NCBI GenBank assembly: GCA_028571685.1
Contig: CM053141.1
Location: forward strand, 71,347,833-71,411,832
Length of the DNA stretch: 64,000 nucleotides
Source of the DNA: Heterohyrax brucei
Lineage: Eukaryota; Chordata; Mammalia; Hyracoidea; Procaviidae
Direction of reading: 5' to 3'
Below are positions 43,921 to 55,049 of this stretch, piece after piece; positions within the stretch are counted from its first letter, which is position 1, and each line of letters opens with the position of its first letter. Under the pieces are notes generated by a model. The model was not told the DNA's origin. It worked only from the letters and a program-made list of their open reading frames with translations, and did not search any database. The translations under genes and the position numbers were made by a program.

Positions 43921-44595
43921 CATCAAGAAAACAAAAATCCTCACAGTTGGACCAGAGAGCAACATCACAATAAGTGGAGAAAAGATTGAGGATCTCAAAG
44001 ACTTCATTTTATTTTGTTGCCTAATCAAAGCCCAGGGAAACAGCAGTCAAGAAATCAAAAGACGCCTTGCATTGGGAAAGTATGCCACAAAAGACCTCTT
44101 TAAAGTGTTGAAAGGTAAAGATGTCACCTTGAAGACTTGGTTGTGCCTGACCCAAGCCATAGTATTTTTGACCATGTCATATGCATGTGAAAACTAGACA
44201 AGGAATAAAGAAGACAGGAGAATAATTGACACCTTTGAGTTGTGGTATTGGAGAAGAAAATTGGATATGCCTTGGACTGCAGAAAGACCAAGTAGATCTG
44301 TCTTGACAGAAGTGCAACCAGAGTGTTTCTTGGAAGCAAAGACAGTGAGATTGTGTCTCACATACTTTGGATATTTTATCAGGAGGGATAAGTCCCTGCA
44401 GAAGGACATCATGCTTGGTAAAGTAAAGGGTCAGAGAAAGAGAAAGACCCTCAAGGAGAAGGATTGACAGTGGCTGTAACAATAGGCTTAAGTGTAAAAA
44501 AGATTGTGGATACGTCGCAGGACTGGGCAGGGTTTCATTCTGTTGTGAACAGGGTCTCTATGACTCGGAACACACCCAACATCTCATAACAACAA
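43921..44595 (+). mobile_element. RTE reverse-transcriptase C-terminal fragment, sense 3' part
   Basis: 'gaaaacaaaaatcctcacag' encodes the KTKILT block of the RTE C-terminus. It continues through QEIKRR, ELWYWRRK and YFGYFIRRDKS and ends with the 3' tail 'ataacaacaacaattatagg'. Stops and frameshifts are present. With the inverted 5' part it forms one rearranged insertion. Confidence 0.85.
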
Positions 44596-44599
44596 CAAT

Positions 44600-44722
44600 T
44601 ATAGGCAACAGTTTCTGCAGAACACAGTAGAACTGCCCGCTGGAGTTACCAGTGAGTAGCTGGTGAAACTGAAATTGGTTATCAGTCGAAGTCCTAATCA
44701 CCATACCACCAGGGACCCACAG
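44600..44722 (-). repeat. AfroSINE, antisense, abutting the RTE 3' end
   Basis: 'agtagaactgcccgctggag', 'cagtgagtagctggtgaaac' and 'caccataccaccagggac' give the antisense layout. It adjoins the RTE tail. Confidence 0.8.
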
Positions 44723-45385
44723 GCAATAGTCAACAGGTTTTGGGAAATAGGATGTGAGCATTATCTTTTGGAGGACCACTGTGGAGCTCACTATATATGG
44801 GGAATACTCTGTATCCTAAATTACCTTTTATGACATCAGTGTAAAATTTTCCTTGTTGATAAACCTAAGGCTAATTGGGTTTCCTCCAGCTGTATGAAAG
44901 TATCATACAATTGTGTCAAATTTATATGAAAACCAGATATTTATCTGCACTTAGATTATGGTCATCAGCTAGCATAAAACCGACCTGTAATCTATTATCA
45001 TCTTGTATTTCAGGTTCTTTTGTTGTTGTTTTTATGTAGTTGGTATAAAACTACATTTCCTTTGCTTATATCTTTTAAATAAGGCTTATGGAGGCATAAT
45101 TCACATAGAATGTTAGGTATATGGTTCTGTGGGTTTTGATAATTATGTCCTGTAATCTCACTAAGATCAAGACACAGAATATTTCCATCACCACCAAAAC
45201 TTCCATCATGCCCGAGGTAATTTTCTCCCTCCTTCCATACCCTCTGGAAGCTACTGATCTGATTTCATTCCTTAGGGTTTTTGCCTTTTCAAAAATAACA
45301 TGAAAATGAACCTATAGCATGTGCAGCCTTTTGTGTCTGGTTTCTTTCACTTACAGTAATGCTTTTGAGATTACTCTTGGCCTCT

Positions 45386-45426
45386 AGGGTTGCTATGAGT
45401 TGGATCTGACTCGATGGCACTTGGCT
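45386..45426 (+). repeat. AfroSINE 3' tail inside L1
   Basis: 'gggttgctatgagttggatc' and 'tgactcgatggcacttggct' form the sense 3' end only. Confidence 0.8.
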
Positions 45427-45804
45427 TATATTGTTCAATGCACCAGTAGTTTGTTCATTTTTACTGCTGAGTAGAATTACGATGTGTATATGTACCACAA
45501 TTAATCTAGTTTCCAGCTGATATTCACTTGGATTGTTTCCAGTTTTGGCGATTATGAATAAAGCTGTTACAGATATTTGTATACAGACTTTTACGTGAAC
45601 ATACCTTTTCATTTCTCTTGGATAATGAATTTTGGAGTGGGTTATTGCTCAGTTATACCAGAAAGTTATGTGTGACTTTCTTAGAAACTGCTGAAAGTAT
45701 ATCCAAAGTAGCTGTACCAATTTTTACTTCCCTTAGCCATGGGTGAGAGTTCCAGTCTCTAGCCCTCGGTGATGTCAGCTTTTTCTTCATTTTTTCAACA
45801 TTCT

Positions 45805-45962
45805 AATAGTGGCACAGTGGTGAAGTGCTAGGCTGCTAACCAAGAGGTCAGTAGTTCAAATCCACCAGATGCTCCTTGGAAACTCTATGGGGCATTTCTA
45901 TCCCAACCTATAGGGTCACTGTGAGTCAAAACTGACTCTGTGGCACCTAACAACAAGAATAG
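45805..45962 (+). repeat. AfroSINE, sense, inside L1
   Basis: Head 'atagtggcacagtggtgaag', block 'gctaaccaagaggtcagtag', ending 'tggcacctaacaacaagaat'. The 3' end carries the RTE-like caacaa tail. Confidence 0.9.
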
Positions 45963-47059
45963 GTGCGTAGTGGTATCTCAGTGTAGTTTTAATGTACATT
46001 CTCTAATGACTGATGATTTTGAGTGTCTTCTTATGCACTTATTTGCCATGTGTGTGTCTTCGATATTGTCTTCAAATATTTTGCCTCATTTTAAATAAGA
46101 TTGTCGGTTTTCTTAGATTTAAAAATTCTCAAACTATTCTGATACCAGTTCTTTACCAAATACATGTTTCATGAACATTTTCCCATAGCCTGCAACTTCT
46201 CTTTTCATTTTCTCAACTTCTCTAATGCAGGAAAATCTTAAAATTTTGATAAAATCTGGTTTGAGTTTTTTAAATGGATCATGCTTTTTGTGTCCAGTCA
46301 AGGAATTAATTGGAAGCTTTTTATTTTTCTTTTGGATTTTTTTTTCTAGATATTTTATAAATCTTAGATTTTACATTTAGGTCTATGAGCTATTCAGTGT
46401 CATTTTTTTTTGTGTGGTAGAGTTATAAATCAAGGTTGATGTTTTTGGTTGTAGATGTCCAAATTTTTCAGCACCCTTTGTTGAAAAGACCAGGCTTTTT
46501 CCTTGGCACCTATGTCAAAAATCAGTTAACTATGCAAGTGTGGATCTGTTTTGGTACTCTATCTGATTTTCTTGTTTGTGTTTGTGCTGTTGCCAGTGCT
46601 ACACTGTCTTGATTATTGTAGCTTTATAGGGAGGCTTCAAATCATGTAGTGATGGTTCTCTAATGACCTTGTTATTCAAAAGTGTTTTGGCTACTTCAAG
46701 TTTTAGCTTTTCCACATAACTTTCCAAAGGAGCTTGTCAGTTTCTCCAAAAGAGCCTTCTGGGATTTTCATTGGCTTGCTATGAAACTAGAAATCAATCA
46801 GGAGAAAATCGGCATTCTAATAATATTGAGTTTTCCAAATTATGCACATGCTATCTCTTTCTGTTTATTTAGGTCTTCCTCTAATTTTTTTTTTAAAAAC
46901 TCAATTGTTTATTTTTAGTGTATATAAATTAAATTTTTTTAAAATAGTGGTCTCATATCCTGAGACTTTGCTAAATTCTCTTCATAGTTCTAGTAGTTCT
47001 TATTTTTATGTGCAAATTCTTCAGGACTTTCTACGTAGGTGATCGTCTTTTCTGAATAT

Positions 47060-47207
47060 TTAAAAACAAAAAACCTGTTGCTGACTTGTAGACACCCTGT
47101 AGGACGGAGCAGAACTGCACCATAGGGATTCCTGGGAGCCACTGGCAGATGCTACTGAACTTTTGGTGAGCAGCCCAGCACTTACGCACTGTATCACCAG
47201 GCTTTTT
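47060..47207 (-). repeat. AfroSINE, antisense, inside L1
   Basis: 'aaaaacctgttgctgacttg' to 'cactgtatcaccaggctttt'. The middle 'gtaggacggagcagaactgc' is well preserved. Confidence 0.85.
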
Positions 47208-47715
47208 TAAACTTATTACACTGGTTAGGACCTCTGCAAAGTGTTGATAGGTGTGACATGAGCAGACATTCTTGCTTTGTTCTCCAAATTAGGGGAAAAG
47301 CATTCCTTCTTTCAGCGTTAAGCATGCTGTTACCTATAGGTTTTCTGTAGATATCCTTTACAGTATAAAGAAGCCTCTTTCCAGTCTTAGTTTGCTGAGA
47401 GTTTTTCTCATGCATGAATGTCAAATTTTATTAGTGCTATTTCTGTATCTATTGTGATGAGGATGTGGTTTTTCTTATTTAGTCTATTGATGTGGTGAAG
47501 TACATTGATTTTTCAAGTATTGAACCAACCTTTCATTCCTGGGATAAACCTCATGTGGTGACAGTGTATTATCATATCTATACACTACAGTTTGCTATTG
47601 TTTTATTAAAGACCTTTGTACTTATGTCCATGAGGGATATTGGTTTGTAGTTTTCTTGTAATACCTGTGTTTGGTTTAGTATCAGAATAGTGGTGTTCCT
47701 CCTCTCACATTATTA

Positions 47716-48027
47716 ATTTTATTTAGATCTAAACTGTTCTTAAAATGACTTTTATATTTTATTTCCCATCATCTTTAATTTTTAAATAGGTCACCAGGAC
47801 AACCTTTACCAAGTTGACTTTGTATGCATCAATCTTCTTTTCTAATATGAGTATTAAACAAATAAACAAGATGTAAATATAAACTATCGTTTACCCTCTC
47901 ATAGTCCTAATTTCTCTAAAAATCCCAGTAACTAAGGAAGAGAATAGACGATGGAGCAGTGGGAAGAACAGTGGTTGCATGCTAACAATTTACAGGCTCA
48001 GTCCTTGTTTAGCTCCTACCTTACTAT
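47716..48027. other. no clear feature
   Basis: AT-rich sequence that may continue the L1 for some distance. The last ~80 bp have weak MIR resemblance that I do not press. Confidence 0.35.
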
Positions 48028-48205
48028 TAACTAGTCTAGAGTCAATTCTGAGTCATGGTGATACCATACATATCAGAGCAAAACTGGGCTCCACAGTTTC
48101 CAGTGGCTGATGCTTAGGAAGTAGATCACCAGGTCTTTCTCCCAAGACACCTCTGAGTGAATTCAAAACTCCAACCTTTTGTCTAGCAGCTGTGTGTGTT
48201 TTTAA
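48028..48205 (-). repeat. AfroSINE, antisense
   Basis: Contains 'gtctagagtcaattctgagt', 'gaagtagatcaccaggtctt' and 'ttttgtctagcagctgtgtg'. Confidence 0.85.
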
Positions 48206-48231
48206 CATTCACACTGTGATTAGGCGGATTC

Positions 48232-48425
48232 TATGAGCCCTAGTGATACTGTGTTAAGCACGTGGCTGCTAAGTGCAATGTTGCTCTGTGGAGGAAAGAT
48301 GTGCAGTCTGCTTCCTTAAAGATTTACAGCCTTGGAAACCCTGTGGGGCCTTTCTATTCTGTCCCACAGGGTCACACTGAGTCTAAATCAACTTGATAGC
48401 AACAGATTTTGTTTTGTTTTGGTTA
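48232..48425 (+). repeat. AfroSINE, sense
   Basis: 'gagccctagtgatactgtgt' to 'aacagattttgttttgtttt'. It includes the 'agatgtgcagtctgcttcct' middle block. It pairs head to head with the copy 27 bp upstream, forming an inverted pair of about 180-bp arms. Confidence 0.9.
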
Positions 48426-48469
48426 TGCTTTACCTCTTTTTCTTTCTTATATCAATACAATAAATTCAC

Positions 48470-48600
48470 CCCTCCCCCATTTAATAGATGAGGAAGCCAA
48501 GGTTTAGAGGCGTTAACCAACTTGTTCAAAGTAATACTCTCAGAAGGAATGTGGAACAACCTTTGCTGCTTCCTTTGTATTAGACTGCTTCCATACCAGC
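48470..48600 (-). repeat. MIR SINE fragment, antisense
   Basis: 'atttaatagatgaggaagcc', 'aaggtttagaggcgttaacc' and 'cttgttcaaagtaat' follow the antisense MIR core. Confidence 0.75.
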
Positions 48601-49729
48601 CTTGGCGTTCTAAGACACAGACCCAACCCTGCTTGTCTTCCCTGGCTTCTCACTAACGCGAACTTCCAGACACAGCAGGCCTCAGTCAGCCTGACTAGCT
48701 TTCTCCACATTATCTTTTTGCTGGCATTCAGAGACACATGATAAGATCCCCAGTGGGAGCAAATTTGAGAAGTGGATGTGAGGAAACTTTTGTTTTTGTA
48801 CCTGGCTTGTCTACTAGACCCAGTGGAGAAGTACCTATGGACTAGTACACCTTATGCGACACTCAGCAAACGGTACCTGCCCTTGCCTCCTGCCCCCAAA
48901 CACACACTTTAGGTTAACATTAGGGACAAAGTACCAGGTGTGATAATTGGTGGGGGTGGGGGGTGGAGAAGGAAGCATCTGAATGGGCAGCAAGGGGATT
49001 AGTGGGGAGTCTTCTTTTCTCTGGTTGCTTCTTTGCAGAAGCCACGTAGAGCCTAGAGGCCTAGGAGATGTGGAGTGTTCTAGGAGCTCTGAAATCTTTC
49101 TACCGTGTTCCCTTTCCCCATGGGAAACTATTGAAACCCCGAAGACTAAAAGGAACATCTAGGAAAAGGCCATCATTTAGGTCACAGAGGTTGTGGATTG
49201 GGGCAACTGAGGAGGTAGAATTGTCCCAGGAACCTCTCAATCGTTTTCTGGACGACCCAATTCCTGTACTTTTTTCTCAAGGTTGATTTGCTAAATCCTT
49301 GGGACCCGTTCAATTCAGTCTTGGAAAAGCCTGGAGAAAACCTGGCTCCTCTTCCCAATTCCCATCGTCACTGGCTGCCTCCAGTTGCATTTCCTTCGCC
49401 CCTGCCACCCCAGTGGCCCGAAGTCATCAGGGCTCTGGCTCCGTTCTTGTACAGCTCTTCCTCGTCTTGCAGTGAGCGGCCCATTCTGCTGTGTTTCTCC
49501 TGGCCGACCCTCTGCTGTGCCCTCTGCAGCCCCTCCCAGCACTCACTCTCTAAACTCATCTCTCTCATTTCTCATCCCACTACACCTTAATTGTCAAAAT
49601 TTTAGTTGTTGGAATTGTTGGTACTGCAGATTCCACAATAGCCAGACTCAGGCACCTGTCTTTTATTAAGGGGAGAAGAGGGGCGGAGAGAGGAACAAAA
49701 TCAAAAGCTGTTTTGCAAGTCATATAAAA
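48601..49729. other. no recognisable repeat; C/T-rich part at 49330-49580
   Basis: The moderately GC-rich 49300-49580 section has open frames on both strands. These reflect composition, and no domain is recognisable. Confidence 0.4.
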
Positions 49730-50130
49730 ATGTAAAAATTATGAAAAGAAAAATGGAAATAAAATCATCTATAACATACTACTCAGAGATAGCTACCACT
49801 AATAATACCACTAATATTTTGTTGCATTTTATGATTTTTTTTCCTCTTCCTTTTAGAAAAAGCATTCTACTGTCAAGGTATCCTGGTTATGTCACTCAAT
49901 ATTTTATCAAGAGTATTTTTCTGTGTCTTAAAATGTCATTTAAACATCAATTATTAATGGATATAGGATATTCCATTGTATAGATACAACAAAATTTACT
50001 TAGCATCTCGTTGTTAGACCTTTGGATTACTCACAGGACAGATTCTTAGAGATGGGATTATTAGAAATATTAGAATATTTCAAATATTTCTGATATTTAT
50101 TGGCAAAGTCCTTCACAGTGAGCTTGTCCC
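49730..50130 (-). mobile_element. old L1-type 3' region, antisense
   Basis: 'aatcatctataacatactac', 'tcagagatagctaccactaa' and 'aggatattccattgtataga' match the order of an antisense L1M-type 3' UTR. Confidence 0.6.
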
Positions 50131-50274
50131 AGCATGTGCTCACGGTAGGGGCAATACTGAGTAAGTCACATGAAACCATGTCTGCAAAGTATTCAATTCT
50201 ATTTTTATCCATTCCATTTACATAAGTAATAAAGAACAAATCCTTAATCAATTCGTTAATCAATGAATGAATGT

Positions 50275-50470
50275 TTATGAGTCTCAGCTCTGCTATTTAC
50301 TCTTTGTATGACTTTTGGCATTAACTGTCTTTTTTATGACAGGAAAATGAATTTAATAATACGTCCAATAAAATAGGTACAGTCATAATAGTGTGTTTGC
50401 TTTCAAAGTGCTTTTAGTGACTGAATAAAATAAGAGGTGTAAAAATATTTTATAAACAGCAAAGCACCAT
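50275..50470 (+). repeat. MIR SINE, sense
   Basis: 'gtctcagctctgctatttac', 'tatgacttttggcattaact' and 'aaataggtacagtcataata' follow the MIR core and tail order. Confidence 0.7.
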
Positions 50471-51300
50471 CTAAGCACGTTGAGCCCTGCTGTGTGATCA
50501 GTAACCCACTAGGCACCTCAGGAAGGGAAGGTGTGAGGAATCGATGGAACATTATTCTTACAACTGAAGAACTTAAGAAACTGTTGATACTTCACATGTG
50601 GCATCTTTACAGCAACCATGTGTCCAGGATTTCCTGGAACTATTTCGCTCTCCCCCTACAAATTCCATGTGTCAGACATTGTGTCTCAATTTTTGGCTTA
50701 GAAAAATATTAATCACAGACACAATGCCTGTTTTATAGGAAAGTTCATAAACCTCATTGAGGCTAATAGGCTTAGGGATTATTTCTGTAATAGTGTTCAT
50801 TATTTTAGGTTTTGAAAGGTGGAAAAAGCAAAATTGTATGAATGTTATACTTGCTTTGTTTTTGGTGAGTCTGATATATATGTGTATGCATGTGTGTGTG
50901 TGTAACTATGTATATGACCATGTATATTTTTAATTGGTATAAGCATTCCTTCTCCTTTAGGGAATTATATTCACATTATCAGTTTTCTTTTCCCTTCCAT
51001 TACATAAAATTGATTCTGAATCAACTAAGCACAAAGATGTGTCTTGTCTCAAATTATTTTATTTTTTAACTTTCCAAAACCTTGATCCAGCCAAGTAAGA
51101 ATCTTCAGTTTCAGCCAGAAGTTTGTTCTCAAACTGATATTACCCTATAGTCTCATCCCAAATAAAATAAAATAAAATAACCTTTTTGCTGAGGATGAAA
51201 GTTCTGTAAAAGAAAGCTTTTCATAAAGAAAAGAAATCTTGTTTTACTGTTTCTGAGCTGTGGCTGCATTGGGCTTCAGGGTTAGCCGTGCTGTCTGCAC
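50471..51300. other. mostly unique; TG and AAAAT microsatellites
   Basis: A (TA)/(TG) tract lies near 50873-50935 and four AAAAT units near 51160-51180. No other recognisable element. Confidence 0.5.
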
Positions 51301-51628
51301 ATGTTGCTGTTGTTATTGTTAACTGCTGCTGAGTTGGCTCCTAAATTCTGGCAACCACACACAAAACAGTTGCTGCCCCAGCCTGCACCATCCCTGTGAT
51401 AGGTTATGGATCTTACCCTGTTGGTCCCCAGGTTTTTTGTTGGCTGATTTTTGGAAGTAGGTCACCAGGCCTTTCTTCCTTGACCATTCTCTGTTCAGCA
51501 TCATAGCAGCATACAGGTCTCTATTGACAGGTGGCATCTGCTGTGCCTGAGGGGCATTGGCTAGGAATGGGCTCCAGGTCTCCTGTGTGGGAGGTCAGGA
51601 TTCTACCACTGAACTGCCACTGTCCGTC
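51301..51628 (-). repeat. long AfroSINE subtype with tRNA-Gly-like head, antisense, full length
   Basis: Well preserved: 3' end 'tgttgctgttgttattgtta', internal 'gaagtaggtcaccaggcctt', and a head reading on the minus strand 'cagttcagtggtagaatcct' then 'gacctcccacacaggagacc'. That is close to tRNA-Gly around the D arm and anticodon arm. Confidence 0.9.
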
Positions 51629-52224
51629 ATCCGCACACACAGACAGCGAAAGAGGAACAGATGTTATTCTCAGCAAATTCTATATGAGCTGCAATTGTGT
51701 AAGTTCTCTGATGCAAAATGACAGGGAGTAAATGATGTAGATCTGGAGTAGGTGCACTGTGTCCTCTCTTACACAAGATTTTAGATGAATGCATCATTAA
51801 AAACATACTTCTTGTATGTCAGTTGCTTCCTGGTCTTTTCTGAAGTAAAAAAGAATAAACTCCCTAAGTTGTGTTTTCACAGACTTGTAGATCTGAGAAG
51901 TCTGAATACAACATAAATATACACAAAGTCAAACATAGGCGTTTCTAGCCTCAGGGATACCCACCTGGATTCTGAGGCCTCCCTGGATGGGGATTCTGAA
52001 AACGGGATGAGAAGACTGAAAGCAATCAGACTGTCCTCTCCACCCCTACCCAAATTTCTCACTTCCTTTGTACGTACTCCTCTTTCCCCCTGCCAGCTCC
52101 TCGGCATCCTTCCCTAGAGAACCAGAGGATCCCAGGGTGGGCTTATGTGAAGACCAGGTGCTGTAGTGCCCCATTACTCTGCCATTCTGCCACTCCATCA
52201 TGCCACTCCTCAGGGGTGGATTAT
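51629..52224. other. no recognisable feature
   Basis: Unique-looking sequence. A short 'ccattactctgccattctgc' microrepeat occurs near 52171. Confidence 0.4.
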
Positions 52225-52570
52225 TCAACAAGCCAGGTAAGCACAGTGCTGATGTTGCTTACCAGATCATTTGCAGTGAACAGTTTCATATTTTTCACCA
52301 TATCAGTGACTCTTGTTCTAGGTATGACTGGCATCTGTTTCTCTCCCAACCCCACAGTATCTTCCTACAGAATCAGAGCCTCTTTTGGAATTTCCAATCC
52401 CTGGCAACAGTGAATGACCCAGTAAGCAAAGTAAGCAGGGGCTTACTTGTACGTACTTACTAATCTGTAGGGGACAATTTTTACTGTGTCTTTGTGGTGG
52501 TGATATCCATGTGAAATTGTTCAGTGCAGGTGATCTAGCAAGCAAGGTAAGCACTGTGCTTACCTGCCAG
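52225..52570. repeat. cluster of three related palindromes
   Basis: The motif ggtaagcac with its reverse complement recurs: 52236-52263 (looped), 52430-52447 (agtaagc / gcttact) and 52546-52564 (perfect 9-bp arms around one base). Neighbouring 'caagc(c/a)agg' sequence is also shared. The origin, whether an unrecognised repeat or tandem decay, is unknown. Confidence 0.6.
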
Positions 52571-52641
52571 TACCTCACCACTTGAACCTACATTCTTCTC
52601 TGACTGTGCCTCAAGGCCTGGTGGGAGTATGCTTATCCAAA

Positions 52642-52787
52642 CCGGAAAAACCATACCCATGTCATTGAGTCAATTCTGACTCATAGCAGCCCTGTAAGAT
52701 AGAGTAGAACTGCCTGGTGGATTTGAACTGCCCACCTTTTGATTAGCAACTACAGCACTTAACCACTATGCCACCAGGGTGACCCCA
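52642..52787 (-). repeat. AfroSINE, antisense, with an internal deletion
   Basis: Runs from 'aaaccatacccatgtcattg' to 'ctatgccaccagggtgac'. The usual 'ggtttccaaggagc' block is missing between 'agaactgcc' and 'tggtggatttg'. Confidence 0.9.
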
Positions 52788-53334
52788 ATCATCTAAATAT
52801 GGAAAAAATGGTTTTTAACAGATCTTCTACCCAAGAGATAACTTGAGAAGCACTAAACAGTCAATTTCCCTAATTAGGGCCTGTCTTTCTTGTACAGGTG
52901 CTAGAACTAGGAGGAACAGAGAGAAGTTTAAGTACAATGCAGACTGGTGTCCTGTGACCCCTCAGTCATTGCCAGCTCCTGCAGTTCTCCTACCTGAATA
53001 CATCTGTAGAAGAACGCGATGCCAAGGAACTCAATGAGACCAACGAGTTCCTGCCGACCCTGGAATCTCTTCCTGCGGGGACTCTCCACTGAGGTGTAGA
53101 GGAAGATCACAGAACCACCACGGGACTTTGTGAACTACAAATTCTCAATGAGTTTCTGCTGCTGCCCTCTATTAACACCTTTATGGAAAATTGTGCCCCT
53201 AGTGAGCCGTGCTGTTGGTAGAGAAATATCACATCTCTAATTGAGTTGGGATTGAGACCAATTTTGCTGATGGACTTTATAATACCTTGGGTCTGTGACC
53301 TTGTGCTAATTTACATGGCTAGACTTAGCATGCT
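52788..53334. other. unassigned sequence with a weak exon-like segment
   Basis: A pyrimidine tract 'cctgtctttcttgtacag' ends at 52898 and could be a splice acceptor. A frame at about 52969-53093 reads plausibly as protein (LNTSVEERDAKELNETNEFL) and ends in a stop, with another stop upstream. I do not recognise the protein. It may be a decayed exon or pseudogene, or chance. Confidence 0.25.
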
Positions 53335-53800
53335 CACCAGGGAACAACCAGAAAAGGGCTGAACCAGAGAAGCAAAACCAGTAGGGGACAGACAGACAGG
53401 TAGACAGATGGATGGTTAGACAAGCAGCTAGGAAGATAGGTAGGGAGGCAGGTAGGCACGCAGGCAGGCAAACAGACAGATGGAGACCAATTACAAAGAA
53501 TTGTCTTAAACAATGGTAGATGCTGGCTTAGTAAGACAGAAATCTGAAGGGTGGTTAGCGAGGAAGAGAAGATCAGGAGCAGCTTGGAATACAGCAGCCT
53601 TAGGCTGAAGCTGTTTTGCATTGAGGTTGTTGGGCAGGGAAGTTTTAGGGAAGGGAGAGCCTTGTAGATTCAGCTACTATTATGAGTGTGGGTCAGGGAA
53701 TTCTCCCGCCTTTTTTAAAGGACTTGGCTGACTAGGTCAGGCACACCAAGATAATCTTAAAGTCAACTCATCAGTGACTTTAATTCAGTCAGCAAAGTCT
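53335..53800 (-). mobile_element. possible old LTR-like repeat containing a GACA/GATA tract
   Basis: 'gagaagcaaaaccagtaggg' followed by a gaca/gata array (53385-53485) and 'attacaaagaattgtcttaa', then 'gctgactaggtcaggcac' and 'agtcaactcatcag', resembles an old antisense mammalian LTR whose gata tract is common. Name not assigned. Confidence 0.45.
53385..53485. repeat. imperfect tetranucleotide microsatellite (GACA/GATA/GCAG)
   Basis: gaca, gata, ggta and ggca units in approximate 4-bp register over 100 bp. Confidence 0.9.
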
Positions 53801-55049
53801 CTTCCCAGCAGCACCCACCCTGGTGTTTAAAGAACAGTTGTGAGAAGGTGTGTGTATTGTGCACAGTGTTGCCGCTCTCGTCCTTCCTTCCTACATTCTC
53901 TCCTCTCCCTCCCCCCCTTACTCCTTATTGAATTCTTTTCTTCCATTTGAGACTTGGAGTTCACTCATTTCCGAGATGCAGATTAATTTCCCAGAATACT
54001 TTTTGTTGGGAAAATTCAAGCAGTATGCTAGAAATATGTCAACATAGGTCCTCTGTATGTGAGTGTCCCTCAGGTCTTTTTCATCTACCTCAAGATTCCT
54101 GTTCACCCTTAGGCTCAAGGCATTGGCTGTTTCTAGGTTGCTCCCCACACTTCCAAATCATTCCAGGCTGGGCTGCTGAGTCCGGAGTAGGGCAGGCAAA
54201 GATTTATGTAGCCATAGACCCAAGCACTAAGCACTCAGAAATGACATTAGTGTGGAAACCTCTCCTATAGCCAAATCTGTGCACATGGAGCAGCCACAAC
54301 AAACGGCTATAAACAATGTCAGTTGTGCTTTCACAGCACACACAGATGCAGCCGCTTCAAATCCATCTTAACAAAGAGATGAACCGAGCTTGTTGGCAAA
54401 CAGTACCACATTGTCCTCCCCTTCTCCCTCCAATATTCTCGGCACTCTGGGAAGCACTGAAGGTTTGGATACAAAGCCCCTTGGGAGTGCCAGTAGATAG
54501 ATGCCAGCTACGCCAAGATCCAGACTTGCTTGGACTGCTCCATCCAAACTTGATGCATCAGGCATAACCACTAAAACTAGGGCAGCATGGAGACTGTTAA
54601 TCCAAGTAATTTTCATCTTGGGGAGGTCCTTTTATCTAAAAGCTAGTCCAGAGGGTTGCCTCTAGGGGTGTGTAGAATGTCTGACAGATCACACAGCCCA
54701 GAATCATCATCTGAGGGACCGTTTACCTCTTTTTGCCTCCTTAGTGATACAATTACACAGTCTGTTATTTACCATGTGATAAAGAAAGAGTGGCCTGAGC
54801 AGCCTGAACTGGGAAGCCGTAAATGCACAGATCCTTTAATAGCTACGCAACCTTGGAAATCATCAGAAGTGTCAGAATTTCATAAATGAAAAGCTTAGCT
54901 CAGGCATAGACCAAGAGTGACATGGCCTTTGGCTCTCTGCCTCTATGAAGGAATCACAGGTGAGGGAAACAAATCTCTCTCTGGTCCCTAGCAGAGGTAC
55001 CCAGAATGCTCTCTGTTTTTAGCTCTTTCTCTCCTGTGGTTTTGGAGGA
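53801..55049. other. unassigned sequence with one protein-like frame
   Basis: A plus-strand frame at about 54677-54889 reads MSDRSHSPESSSEGPFTSF at its start and then stays open to a stop with plausible amino-acid use. No domain recognised and no acceptor nearby. Otherwise nothing is seen. Confidence 0.3.

Larger units (their letters stand above)
42895..44795 (-). mobile_element. MLT1A-like solo LTR, antisense, interrupted by RTE and SINE
   Basis: The left part (42895-43298) reads 'tgtattagtttcttatggct', 'ttggtggctcacaacaacag' and 'gtgccagcagggccgtgctc'. The right part (about 44723-44795) reads 'caggttttgggaaataggat' to 'ctcactata'. These are the two ends of one MLT1-type LTR. The 1.4 kb between is foreign. 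Confidence 0.8.
45065..47715 (-). mobile_element. L1 LINE, antisense, 3' UTR and ORF2 portion
   Basis: Reading right to left this is an L1 from the reverse-transcriptase region to the 3' UTR. Plus-strand landmarks in expected order: 'ttttgtgtctggtttctttc' (45331), 'tggcgattatgaataaagct' (45546), 'cacatgctatctctttctgt' (46846), 'tgatgtggtgaagtacattg' (47487) and 'gagggatattggtttgtagt' (47632). It is broken by three SINE insertions and many small lesions. The 5' half is absent. Confidence 0.88.
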
